A DNA stretch of 64,000 nt from Kordiimonas lipolytica (GTDB taxonomy: Bacteria > Pseudomonadota > Alphaproteobacteria > Sphingomonadales > Kordiimonadaceae): positions 363,083 through 427,082 of the forward strand of contig NZ_LRUB01000035.1 of assembly GCF_001550065.1 (NCBI RefSeq), read 5' to 3'. The notes beneath the pieces are model-generated. The model saw nothing but the letters and a program-made list of their open reading frames with translations, made no database searches and was not told the origin of the DNA. Every line of letters begins with the position of its first letter. Within the stretch, counting starts at the first letter, position 1. Positions 15,935 through 24,764 of the stretch are shown piece after piece. The position numbers were made by a program, and so were the translations under genes.

Positions 15935-18319
15935 ATGAAGGCTATGGGTACAGTTTCAACATTCGCTTTGCTTTCAACCACAGCCCTGTCCGCAATTGTT
16001 GCTCCGGTGGCAACTGCACAGGATACGGCGGCTGAAGAGCTTAATTTTGAGGAAATCATGGTTACGGCGACCCGTCGTAGCCAGTCGGTTCAGGATATCC
16101 CCTACAATATCTCTGCGGTTTCTGGCGCTGCTATTGACGCTGCCAAGGTAATTGATGCCTCTGAACTGCTGCGCAACATTCCTGGCGTGGCCGTCAGCGA
16201 CAAGGGCGCGCGGAACGCGGGCCAGGTGAACGGCATCCGTATCCGTGGCCTGAGCGTGGATAGCGCCAACCGCTCTGACGTACCTGTAACCAGCGCGCCA
16301 ACGGTTGCCACCTACATCAACGACACGCCGGTGTTCGGCAACATGATGATGAGCGACCTTGAGCGCGTTGAGGTGCTGCGCGGCCCGCAGGGTACGCTCT
16401 ATGGTTCCGGCTCGCTTGGGGGCGCGGTTCGCTATATCACGAACAAGCCGGTTTTGGGCGAATTCGAAGGGTCTGTTGGCGGTACGCTGACGACCACAGC
16501 AGGCTCCAGTAGCCTAAGCTGGAGCGGCGAAGCCATCGCCAACATCCCGCTTGGTGACACGCTGGCGCTTCGCGTGGTGGGCAGCAAGATCGATGCTGCC
16601 GGTATTATCGACTATGTGAATGTCTATGAACTGGATGCGAACGGTGCGCCTGTGGTGCCTGGTGATGTTACTGACACCGATGCGGTCTTCACGTCGGTCA
16701 AGGATGCCGACACGGTGGATATCGACTTCTTGCGTGTCAGCGCGCTGTTTGCGCCAAGCGATGCCTTTGATGCAGTGCTTACATACACGCGTCAAAGTGA
16801 CGAAGTGGGGGCTCGCCGTGGCTCCGCAGAGGGTTTCCTGGACGGTTTTGGTGATGAGTATGGTCGCTATGAAGCCGGGTCTGTGCAACTAGAGCCTTCC
16901 CACTCGGATCTCGAACTTGCAAGCCTTGAAATGAACATAGATCTCGGCTTCGCGACCCTCACTTCGTCAACCTCCTACTATGAGCGCGATGGCCGTTCCG
17001 TCAGCGAGAACACGGGCTTCTATGCCCAGAAAAACTGGCTGTCGGGCTTCTATTATAACTCGCCGCGTCCTCTGGCGCGGGCTGACCGCGGTTATTCCGA
17101 CGAAGCCTTTATCCAGGAAGCGCGCCTAGTGTCCCAAAGCGACGGACCGTTCAACTGGGTTGCGGGCATCTATTATCACGATCAGGAACAGACCGCTGAC
17201 CAGATCTCAACGCTGGCGGGCTACAAGGCCTGGGCGTCCACAGTTTTCGGCTGGATGTCTGATGGCTATGGCTACTCCGACATCGATAATGATTTCGATT
17301 TCGACAGTGTAACCAAGATCAAGGAAACCGCTCTCTTTGGTGAAGCCACCTATGATGTTTCAGACAGGCTGAGCCTGACTGCCGGCATCCGCTATTTCGA
17401 TAGCAAGGTCACGGCTGATGCCACCGTTGACCTGCCTTTCTGGAACTCGCTGTTCCCGGCTGCCGTGATCGAGGGCGAGACATCCGGCAAAAAGGATGCG
17501 CTGTTTAAATTCAACATGTCCTATGACGTGAACGACGACACCATGATCTATGCAACGGTGTCGGAAGGCTACCGCCGCGGTGGTGCGACAGCTGTTCCGC
17601 TCACGGGCAACTTCGCCGAAGATCCAAGATGGCTCTCCTACGGGTCTGACACGACCCGTAACTATGAGATTGGTATCAAGGGTGCGACCAATGATATCCG
17701 CTATACAGTCAGCGGCTTCTATGTGGATTGGTCCAACCCGCAGATCAACACTGCGACCAGTAACTGGGGCTTCTTCACTGTTGCAAACGGCGACAGCGCC
17801 CGCTCGATCGGGATTGAAGCCGAAGTTGAAGGCTATATCGGCAACGCGCTGCACTATAACCTTGGATACGCCTTCTCTGATGCCAAGCTGACGAGCGACT
17901 TCCTGTCGCCGACCGGCAGCCTGATTGCCGAAGATGGCAACCGTCTCACCGGCGTGCCCAAGCATATGCTGAACATCGCGTTTGATTACACCACAGATAT
18001 CACCAGTGATATTGTGATGGTGGCACGGGTGAATGGCTATGTTCAAAGCAACAGCCAGAACTATATCAACAATGATAGTGAAACCCTGGGCGCAACGCTT
18101 GATGGCTTCTCCATCTGGGGCGCGGGCCTGACCTTCACCAAGGGTGATGTTGATGTGACGCTGTTCGCCAAGAACATCTTCAACAACCGCGGCGTTACCG
18201 CGGTGTATGGCGAAGCCTACATGGGTACAGACGCAAGCCAGAACTATCTGGGGAGTGGCGCCAAGAGCGAGATCACGCTGCCACGCACCTTCGGCCTTGC
18301 GGTCAGATACAACTTCTAA
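15935..18319 (+). CDS. TonB-dependent outer-membrane receptor
   Basis: Energised outer-membrane importer, about 794 residues. I chose ATG 15935 rather than the upstream in-frame TTG because GGGAGGA sits 6 bases before it and the resulting N-terminus is a clean signal peptide (residues 1-28, ending ATA before QD). A TonB-box-like EEIMVTATRR follows at 39-48, then the plug with ERVEVLRGPQGTLYGSGSLGG, and a C-terminal barrel ending RYNF. It heads a same-strand operon with a TPR-sulfotransferase, a lipoprotein serine hydrolase, an MFS carrier and a nitrilase, so the imported molecule probably contains ester and amide bonds. Confidence 0.93.
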   Translation: MKAMGTVSTFALLSTTALSAIVAPVATAQDTAAEELNFEEIMVTATRRSQSVQDIPYNISAVSGAAIDAAKVIDASELLRNIPGVAVSDKGARNAGQVNGIRIRGLSVDSANRSDVPVTSAPTVATYINDTPVFGNMMMSDLERVEVLRGPQGTLYGSGSLGGAVRYITNKPVLGEFEGSVGGTLTTTAGSSSLSWSGEAIANIPLGDTLALRVVGSKIDAAGIIDYVNVYELDANGAPVVPGDVTDTDAVFTSVKDADTVDIDFLRVSALFAPSDAFDAVLTYTRQSDEVGARRGSAEGFLDGFGDEYGRYEAGSVQLEPSHSDLELASLEMNIDLGFATLTSSTSYYERDGRSVSENTGFYAQKNWLSGFYYNSPRPLARADRGYSDEAFIQEARLVSQSDGPFNWVAGIYYHDQEQTADQISTLAGYKAWASTVFGWMSDGYGYSDIDNDFDFDSVTKIKETALFGEATYDVSDRLSLTAGIRYFDSKVTADATVDLPFWNSLFPAAVIEGETSGKKDALFKFNMSYDVNDDTMIYATVSEGYRRGGATAVPLTGNFAEDPRWLSYGSDTTRNYEIGIKGATNDIRYTVSGFYVDWSNPQINTATSNWGFFTVANGDSARSIGIEAEVEGYIGNALHYNLGYAFSDAKLTSDFLSPTGSLIAEDGNRLTGVPKHMLNIAFDYTTDITSDIVMVARVNGYVQSNSQNYINNDSETLGATLDGFSIWGAGLTFTKGDVDVTLFAKNIFNNRGVTAVYGEAYMGTDASQNYLGSGAKSEITLPRTFGLAVRYNF

Positions 18320-18327
18320 AGCCTCAA

Positions 18328-18351
18328 GTGGGAAGGGGCTTCCCTTCCCAC
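18328..18351 (+). promoter_or_regulatory. Intercistronic stem-loop after the receptor gene
   Basis: GTGGGAAGGG-GCTT-CCCTTCCCAC is a perfect 10-bp stem with a 4-base loop, 8 bases beyond the receptor stop codon. No T-run follows, so it more likely protects the receptor message from 3' decay or partly attenuates the downstream genes. Confidence 0.7.
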
Positions 18352-18405
18352 CCTCAATTGCCGCATGCTTGGGCGCAATATGTGTCCAGGCAGCGGAGAG
18401 AGCCC

Positions 18406-19962
18406 GTGGAAATCATGACCGCACTTCAACAAATAGATGCCCTGATGAAGGAGCGCCGTCTGGCTGAGGCCGGAGACCTGGCAAGCCTTCTGGCAGAGAC
18501 GCATCCAGCCAACCCCGACGGGTGGCGTCGGTTGGGGCGGGTTCAGGAAGCTTCGGGGGATTTTGACGGTATGTTGGTCAGTTTCCAGAAGGTAACTGAG
18601 CTGGCAGGCGATGATCTCCACGCACACCTCAAGGTCGCCCAGGCACTGATCCAGAAGGGCGATCTTGAAGCCGCGACCGCAGAGCTGAACCGGCTTCGTG
18701 TCCTGGCGTGGGACGATAGCTATCTTCTGCTGCATGTTGGCCAGCTTTACACACATCTCGCGATTTATGATCTGGCCTATGAATGTTTCGCGCGCTCGGT
18801 CGAGCTTGCGCCCACGGATGCCCAAGCCCTCTATAACCTAGCCACGGCGGCTACGGCAGTGGGCAGGCTTGAGGAAGCGCTGGCGCTTTTCGATCAGGTG
18901 ATCAGCCTGAAGCCAGACGATTATGACGCCTACTATAACCGCGCCACGCTCAGAAAATGGACGCGGCAGGAAAATCATATTGCCGAAATGGAAGGCCTTC
19001 TGAAATCCGGTGTGCCCGATATGAAAGGCGCTGTGCAGCTTTTCTATGCGCTGTCGAAGGAATATGAGGATCTTGGCGAACCCGGCCCCAGTTTCGCGCA
19101 CCTTAGGCGCGGTGCGGACCTGCGCGCATCCATGATGGCCTATCATGTCAGTACTGACACAGATGCGATGGCGGATATCGAACGCGTTTTCGGCGCAGAC
19201 TTCTTCGAAGCTGGTGTGGCGCGGTCCGATGAACCTGGCCCCATCTTTATTGTTGGGCTGCCGCGCACGGGCACAACGCTGGTGGACCGGATTTTAAGTT
19301 CGCACTCAAGCGTTGCCAGCCTTGGTGAAATCCACGACTTCGCACAGTCTCTGATGCGGCATGCGGGCGCGGCCAAGAACAAAACAGATCTGATAGAAAA
19401 ATCAGCAGAGCTGGATTTCAAAGCCTTGGGTGACGCTTATCTTGCGAGTACCGCAGCCCGCGGTCAGCCCGAAGCCTTCCTGGTGGACAAGACACCGGCG
19501 AATTTCCTTTATCTCGGCTTGATCGCACGGGCGCTGCCAAACGCGCGGATCATTCACCTGACGCGGAACCCGATGGACAGCTGTTTCGCCATTTATAAAA
19601 CGCTGTTCCGCCTTGGCTATCCCTATAGTTACCGCCTTGAAGACCTGGCGGACTATTATGTGGCCTACCATAAGCTGATGGTGCATTGGCACACGATGAT
19701 GCCGGGGCGCATTCTGGATATTTCCTATGAAGGGCTCATCGCGGATACCGAAGGACATGTTCGGGCAATGCTGGACCATTGCGGCTTGCCGTTCGAAGAG
19801 GCCTGCCTGTCGTTTCACAAAAACACAAGCGCTTCTGCAACCGCGAGTGCCGCTCAGGTGCGACAACCGATTTATGCGTCGTCTATCGGGCGCTGGAAAG
19901 ACCATGCCGAGGGGCTTGCTCCCCTCAAAGCACGTCTTGAGGCTCACGGAGTTGCTTTGTGA
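18406..19962 (+). CDS. Tetratricopeptide-repeat sulfotransferase-family protein
   Basis: Two-part protein of about 518 residues. The first ~260 residues are helical TPR repeats; the remainder is a PAPS-type sulfotransferase fold with the phosphate loop FIVGLPRTGTTLVDRIL and the downstream HLTRNPMDSCFAIY segment that contacts the 3'-phosphate. The start is GTG 18406 (GGAGAG 5 bases upstream) or ATG 18415; the longer frame from 18328 overlaps the hairpin and has no ribosome site. TPR-sulfotransferases are often found beside TonB receptors in alphaproteobacteria, but whether they sulfate the receptor, the substrate or another partner is not established to my knowledge. The stop codon overlaps the next start (GTGA). 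Confidence 0.85.
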   Translation: MEIMTALQQIDALMKERRLAEAGDLASLLAETHPANPDGWRRLGRVQEASGDFDGMLVSFQKVTELAGDDLHAHLKVAQALIQKGDLEAATAELNRLRVLAWDDSYLLLHVGQLYTHLAIYDLAYECFARSVELAPTDAQALYNLATAATAVGRLEEALALFDQVISLKPDDYDAYYNRATLRKWTRQENHIAEMEGLLKSGVPDMKGAVQLFYALSKEYEDLGEPGPSFAHLRRGADLRASMMAYHVSTDTDAMADIERVFGADFFEAGVARSDEPGPIFIVGLPRTGTTLVDRILSSHSSVASLGEIHDFAQSLMRHAGAAKNKTDLIEKSAELDFKALGDAYLASTAARGQPEAFLVDKTPANFLYLGLIARALPNARIIHLTRNPMDSCFAIYKTLFRLGYPYSYRLEDLADYYVAYHKLMVHWHTMMPGRILDISYEGLIADTEGHVRAMLDHCGLPFEEACLSFHKNTSASATASAAQVRQPIYASSIGRWKDHAEGLAPLKARLEAHGVAL

Positions 19963-21668
19963 GGATAGGCAAAGTCATATCGCTTTCTGTTGCAGCCTTT
20001 CTGGGCTTCGTGGGGCTGACATCATGTGCTGCCCAAAGCGACATTAATAGCCTTTTTGGCGGTGCTGCTTTTACCAAACCGCTGGATTATTCAGCATTCG
20101 CGCCGCCGGAAGGCGCGCGACCCACGAACCAACTGATTGACGGGCACCTGACCTTTAAAGGAGGGCAGGTGGCCAGCGGTTTTGAAGTGCTGCACGACCC
20201 AGACGGGATAACGGGCAACGCTAAAAACCGTGTCAGAAGATTGCCAGCAATGGACATCTGGCTGGTGCAATCTGGTGATGCCATCGTGCCTGTGGTTCGC
20301 GGCATCATCAAGTCGCCGCACCCATATTTTGACTTGGTCTTTTCACCCGGTGCGGTGTGGCAGGATGATAGCGACTACAGTCGAATCTCACTGCCCATGG
20401 CGTTTATGGAAAAGAATGCCAACTGCATCCATAACGGTGTGCTTACAGCGCGTATCAGTGGCACGGGGCAGCTGTCGAAAGTGCTGCTGCAGGTGGCAAG
20501 TGAAACTTGCGGCTATTTAAAATTCAACATGTGGGGCAGCTATGATGCTGCTTGGCAAGGTGTGCCTCCCGCTGGCGCTGATACGGTACGTGAAGCGTAT
20601 GAAGAAGAAGTCGCGAACAGGATGCCTGTGGCTCCTCTATCCAGGCTTGAAGGTACGGATGCGACCGTGTTTGCCCAAGCAGGCACCATCGATCCTACGG
20701 ATATGACCGCCTACGGCGTTGTGCATGAAGACACGCATTATGTAGGCGGCTGCGACACGCGCTTTGGAACCTATCCTTATTGCGACAGCATGGTATTGCC
20801 GTCCTATTCCTTGGCCAAATCGCTTGCGGGCGGGATTGGCCTGATGCGGCTTGAGAAGCTGTATCCCGGTGCTAGGCATGCCCTGATGCGCCACCATGTT
20901 CCGCAGTGCGATAGCCGCCGTTGGCACGGCGTGAGGCTTGAGCATCTCGCCGATATGACAACAGGTAATTACGTCAGCCCGGACGCGCATGTGGACGAGG
21001 GATCAAACGGCTATCTGCCTTTCTTCCTTGTGACCACGTCGGCCGAAAAGACCGAGTTTTCCTGCAGCTACTTCCCGCGCAAACGTCGGCCCGGCGAGGC
21101 CTGGGTTTATCACACGTCGGATACCTATCTTTTGGGCGTGGCCATGAACGGATTTCTGGGAAAACGTCGCGGGCAGGGCGCGGATTATTATGATGATCTG
21201 GTGGCGCCGCTATGGCAGGCCCTTGACCTGGGGCCGCTTACAAAAGAAATCAGGCGTACAGTACGCGCTAACCCTGAGCCCTTCAGCGGTTATGGCATGC
21301 TATTTTACAGGGATGATATCGCGCGCCTTGCCACAGCCCTCGCCGGGCGTGACCAGCGCCTTGAAGATGCCCTCGATGCTGACCTTCTTGATGGCGCCAT
21401 GCAGCGCAACCCGATGGACCGAGGCCTTGAGGCAGGCAGTAGCACGCTTCGCTACAATAACGCCTTCTGGGGCTGGAACGCCAAGGACACGCTTGGCTGC
21501 GCAGACGATGCGTGGCTGCCCTTCTTTTCAGGCTATGGCGGCATTACGGTGGTGATGCTGCCCGGAGGCAGCGTCTATTATTATTTCAGTGACGGTTACA
21601 ACTTTACTTTCTCTGAACCTGTCAAAGAGTTGGCCAAGGTCAGCCAAGTATGTGGAGTAACCGAATGA
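19959..21668 (+). CDS. Lipoprotein serine hydrolase, class C beta-lactamase / family VIII esterase fold
   Basis: 569 residues from a GTG start overlapping the sulfotransferase stop. The N-terminus is a lipoprotein signal (hydrophobic run then LTSC, Cys23), so the enzyme is membrane-anchored outside the cytoplasm. A nucleophile motif S284-L-A-K287 (SYSLAKSLAGG) and a downstream YHTSDTYLLG that aligns with the YSN-type motif point to the serine beta-lactamase / esterase VIII fold. The first ~230 residues before the nucleophile are unusually long and not recognised. Its likely job is to cleave an ester or amide of the imported compound in the periplasm. It overlaps the MFS gene by 4 bases. Confidence 0.75.
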   Translation: MRIGKVISLSVAAFLGFVGLTSCAAQSDINSLFGGAAFTKPLDYSAFAPPEGARPTNQLIDGHLTFKGGQVASGFEVLHDPDGITGNAKNRVRRLPAMDIWLVQSGDAIVPVVRGIIKSPHPYFDLVFSPGAVWQDDSDYSRISLPMAFMEKNANCIHNGVLTARISGTGQLSKVLLQVASETCGYLKFNMWGSYDAAWQGVPPAGADTVREAYEEEVANRMPVAPLSRLEGTDATVFAQAGTIDPTDMTAYGVVHEDTHYVGGCDTRFGTYPYCDSMVLPSYSLAKSLAGGIGLMRLEKLYPGARHALMRHHVPQCDSRRWHGVRLEHLADMTTGNYVSPDAHVDEGSNGYLPFFLVTTSAEKTEFSCSYFPRKRRPGEAWVYHTSDTYLLGVAMNGFLGKRRGQGADYYDDLVAPLWQALDLGPLTKEIRRTVRANPEPFSGYGMLFYRDDIARLATALAGRDQRLEDALDADLLDGAMQRNPMDRGLEAGSSTLRYNNAFWGWNAKDTLGCADDAWLPFFSGYGGITVVMLPGGSVYYYFSDGYNFTFSEPVKELAKVSQVCGVTE

Positions 21669-22882
21669 TTGATACCGGCAACAAGACGCGTTTTCCTGTA
21701 GCGGCACCTGACGGCCATATTGCGAGCGTGCTGCTGGCCTTCCTGACCACTGCCGGCCTCTTTTATGTGAATATCATGCCGGCGCTGGTGAGCGGTCTTG
21801 TTGAAGGGCTTGGTTTTTCGAAACAGGCGGCAGGGCATGTGGCATCTGCAAATGTTTACGGTGCAGCGCTCGGTGCGTTTGGGTCTGTTTTCGCCATCAA
21901 GCATTTTCACTGGCGTCCAACCGCGATCACCGCGCTTTTGATGTTGATCGGGCTGGATATCCTGTCCAGTACAATGACAGACTCCACCATCCTGATTGGG
22001 GCTCGTTTCATTCATGGCAGCACGGGCGGCTTTCTGGTCGGTATCGGCTTTTCCGTGATCGCCCGGACGCGTGTGCCTGATCGCAGCTTCGGCATGCTGC
22101 TTATCGTTCAATACGGGTTGGGTGGCGTGGGATTGATGTTCCTGCCGAAGCTGGTGCCTCTGTACGGGACACAGGTTCTGTTTTATGCGCTGATTGCCTT
22201 CAGCCTGGTCACGCTTTTGATGGTGCCCTTCATGGGCACCTATGCGCCAAAGCCGAAAACTGCGCTTTCGAACGACAGCGGCAGCGAGGACAAGGTCTAT
22301 CTCAAGCCGCTGCTGATGGGGCTTTTTGCGGTCTTCTTTTTTCAGGCGGCAAACATGGGCCTTGCGGCCTATGTCATCGAACTGGGCAAAAGCTATTCGC
22401 TGGCGACATCTGACATTTCCACAACATTGGGTATCGCAAACTGGATCGCAGTTGGTGGTGCAGCGCTTGTCTATGTTGTGGGGATCAAGTTTGGTCGCCT
22501 GCTGCCGCTGATGGGCGGCATGGTTGTGACGGTTTTGGGCATGTTGATGTTCAAGCTGTCGGCAAGCGAAAGCATGTTCTTCTTAGCCAATGTTATTACG
22601 GGCATTACCTGGGCCTTCCTCATTCCTTATCTGCTGGGCATGTGCTCGGCATTCGATGGGCATGGCCGAATGGCAGCGCTTTCGGGCTTTTTCTCCAAGA
22701 TGGGGTTGGCGTCCGGCCCATTCATCGCCGCGCAGGTGGTGGGGGAAGGCAACTATGACTTGATTATCAATCTGGCCGTTTCCGGCATTGTCCTTTGTAC
22801 GCTGGCAGCGTTTTTGCCTGCCCGGTTGCTGGACGAAAAGGAAACAGCCCAAAAGGCGCCGGACCAGGGTGTATTAGAGTAG
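21665..22882 (+). CDS. MFS transporter
   Basis: About 405 residues and 12 predicted hydrophobic spans, a standard major facilitator. ATG 21665 is preferred over ATG 21650 because it overlaps the preceding stop as ATGA and has GGAG 8 bases upstream. It is expected to carry the periplasmic hydrolysis product across the inner membrane, between the lipoprotein hydrolase and the cytoplasmic nitrilase. Substrate not predictable from sequence. Confidence 0.87.
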   Translation: MIDTGNKTRFPVAAPDGHIASVLLAFLTTAGLFYVNIMPALVSGLVEGLGFSKQAAGHVASANVYGAALGAFGSVFAIKHFHWRPTAITALLMLIGLDILSSTMTDSTILIGARFIHGSTGGFLVGIGFSVIARTRVPDRSFGMLLIVQYGLGGVGLMFLPKLVPLYGTQVLFYALIAFSLVTLLMVPFMGTYAPKPKTALSNDSGSEDKVYLKPLLMGLFAVFFFQAANMGLAAYVIELGKSYSLATSDISTTLGIANWIAVGGAALVYVVGIKFGRLLPLMGGMVVTVLGMLMFKLSASESMFFLANVITGITWAFLIPYLLGMCSAFDGHGRMAALSGFFSKMGLASGPFIAAQVVGEGNYDLIINLAVSGIVLCTLAAFLPARLLDEKETAQKAPDQGVLE

Positions 22883-22897
22883 GGAAGGGAACCAACC

Positions 22898-23740
22898 ATG
22901 AAACCATTTGCTATTGCGGGGCTGCAGCTTGACCTGAAGCCGTCAGGCAATTTCGATCTTGTTGTGAAGAAAATTCGCACCACACTTGTCCGCTACCCGT
23001 GGGTCCAGATGGTGGTCCTGAGCGAGCTTGCCATTTGCGGTGCGGGCACAGGGTCGGCCGAGCCAATGCCGTCCGCCACGGAAGATAAGCTGGCGGCGCT
23101 GGCTGCAGACCTCGGTATCTGGCTGGTGACCGGATCGCTTTATGAAAAGGTCGGGGACAAGGTCTATAACACGGCATCTGTCATCAATCCGTCCGGTGAC
23201 GTGGTTACCCGGTACCGCAAAATGTACCCCTTCCTTCCTTATGAGGCGGGCGTAACTGCCGGCAGTGACATCTGTGTGTTTGACATTCCTGGTGTGGGCC
23301 GGTTTGGCCTGTCAATCTGCTATGATATGTGGTTCCCGGAAACCAGTCGCGCGCTGGTGCTTGAAGGCGCGGAAGTCATCATCCACCCGACACTGACCAA
23401 CACAGCCGACCGCGACGTGGAATGCACCATGGTGCGGGCAACCGCCGCCCAACAGCAGTGTTACATGATTGATATCAATGGTGCGGGCGAGCAGGCCTAT
23501 GGCCGCTCGGTGATCGCGGGGCCGGACGGCGAAGTGATCCATGCGGCCAGCACGGAAGAAGAGATCATCGTCGTGGAACTGGACCTGGACCGCGTGACCC
23601 GCAGCCGGGAGCGTGGCGTGCTGGGCCTTGGTCAGCCGCTCAAGAGCTTCCGTGATGCCGGGCACAGCTTCAAGGGCCCTGAAAGCAGTGATAGCCTGAA
23701 GGCCCTGGGGCCGCTTAAAGTGCCAAGCCGCCATGGGTAA
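22898..23740 (+). CDS. Carbon-nitrogen hydrolase (nitrilase superfamily amidase)
   Basis: 280 residues, cytoplasmic. The catalytic triad is complete: Glu43 (VVLSELAICGAG), Lys108 (VTRYRKMYPFLPYE) and Cys141 (GLSICYDMWFPE). Members hydrolyse amides, N-carbamoyl compounds or, less often, nitriles; the branch cannot be fixed by eye. It ends the receptor/sulfotransferase/hydrolase/MFS operon, 15 bases after the MFS gene, so it likely performs the final intracellular deamidation of the imported compound. Confidence 0.88.
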   Translation: MKPFAIAGLQLDLKPSGNFDLVVKKIRTTLVRYPWVQMVVLSELAICGAGTGSAEPMPSATEDKLAALAADLGIWLVTGSLYEKVGDKVYNTASVINPSGDVVTRYRKMYPFLPYEAGVTAGSDICVFDIPGVGRFGLSICYDMWFPETSRALVLEGAEVIIHPTLTNTADRDVECTMVRATAAQQQCYMIDINGAGEQAYGRSVIAGPDGEVIHAASTEEEIIVVELDLDRVTRSRERGVLGLGQPLKSFRDAGHSFKGPESSDSLKALGPLKVPSRHG

Positions 23741-23752
23741 AGCGTCGGCTCT

Positions 23753-24709
23753 TTAGGGTACAGCGGCGTAAGCCCAAGTGACATAGGCGGCAAAAAGCAC
23801 GAGGAACAGGACGCCCTCAATGCGACTGATCACACGTCCTGTTCTTGCTGCGACATACATCAGGCCTGCAACACCCAGCATCAGCCAGATATCTGTACTG
23901 GCAATCCGGCCTTCCATGGGAATAGGGGCGACCACGCTGGTTGCCCCAAGAACGCCAAGTATATTGAATAGGTTGCTGCCCACAATATTGCCGATGACCA
24001 CGTCGCTGTGTCCGCGATAGGCGGCCACGAAGGCGGTGGCCAGTTCAGGTAGCGATGTCCCGACAGCCACGATCGTCAGGCCGATTACGGCGTCTGGAAT
24101 GCCCAGGCGTGTGGCGATGCTGGTGGACCCTTCCACCAGGAAATCAGCCCCTACAGGCAAGCAGAAAAGGCCAAAGGCGCAGGCGATGATCGCAGCGGTC
24201 AGCGAGAGGCTTGGTGTTCCCACATCTTCTTCGACATGTTCGCGAAAGCGCATTTCTTTCAACAGGTTCGTGCGTTCCGTGCGGTAGGCATAGAAAAGAT
24301 AGACGCCAAGCGCGAGCAGCATGCCTACGCCGACATACCAGGGCACAGCGCCAAGGAAGCTGCATGCCGCGACGATAAAGCTGGCGATCAGAACGGCCAA
24401 CATATCACGGGACACTTCACGCTGCCCGCAGGCAACCGGGCTGATGGCCGCGCTGACACCCAAAATCAGAAGAACATTCGCAATGTTGGACCCAACCACA
24501 TTGCCGAGCGCTAGGTCTGGGACACCGCCGGTCGCGGCCGTTACCGACACGATGAGTTCCGGCAGCGATGTGCCAAACCCCACAATCACCATGCCGATCA
24601 GGAGCTTTGATAATTTGAAGCGTTCAGCGAGCGCTACACTGCCGCGCAACAGGCTCTCACCGCCTGCGAACAGAAGGAGGAAACCCCCAGCTATATACAA
24701 ATACTCCAA
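23753..24709 (-). CDS. Calcium/sodium exchanger, CaCA family (YrbG-like)
   Basis: 318-residue inner-membrane antiporter with the two inverted alpha-repeats of the Ca2+/cation antiporter family: GFGTSLPELIVS...GNVVGSNIAN and AVGTSLPELATA...GNIVGSNLFN. About 10 hydrophobic spans. It lies tail-to-tail with the nitrilase and 55 bases downstream of a P-type ATPase gene on the same strand; the pair probably controls cytoplasmic calcium or a related divalent ion. Confidence 0.92.
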   Translation of the reverse strand: MEYLYIAGGFLLLFAGGESLLRGSVALAERFKLSKLLIGMVIVGFGTSLPELIVSVTAATGGVPDLALGNVVGSNIANVLLILGVSAAISPVACGQREVSRDMLAVLIASFIVAACSFLGAVPWYVGVGMLLALGVYLFYAYRTERTNLLKEMRFREHVEEDVGTPSLSLTAAIIACAFGLFCLPVGADFLVEGSTSIATRLGIPDAVIGLTIVAVGTSLPELATAFVAAYRGHSDVVIGNIVGSNLFNILGVLGATSVVAPIPMEGRIASTDIWLMLGVAGLMYVAARTGRVISRIEGVLFLVLFAAYVTWAYAAVP

Positions 24710-24764
24710 CCCACAATCCTCCTGGCTGGTATGCCAATCACATCAGGCTGTTCGGTAGCATCAC

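Noticed and set aside
15935..23740. Lasso-peptide or siderophore biosynthesis locus
   Set aside because: No precursor peptide, cyclase, isopeptidase or NRPS gene is present; the enzymes are degradative.
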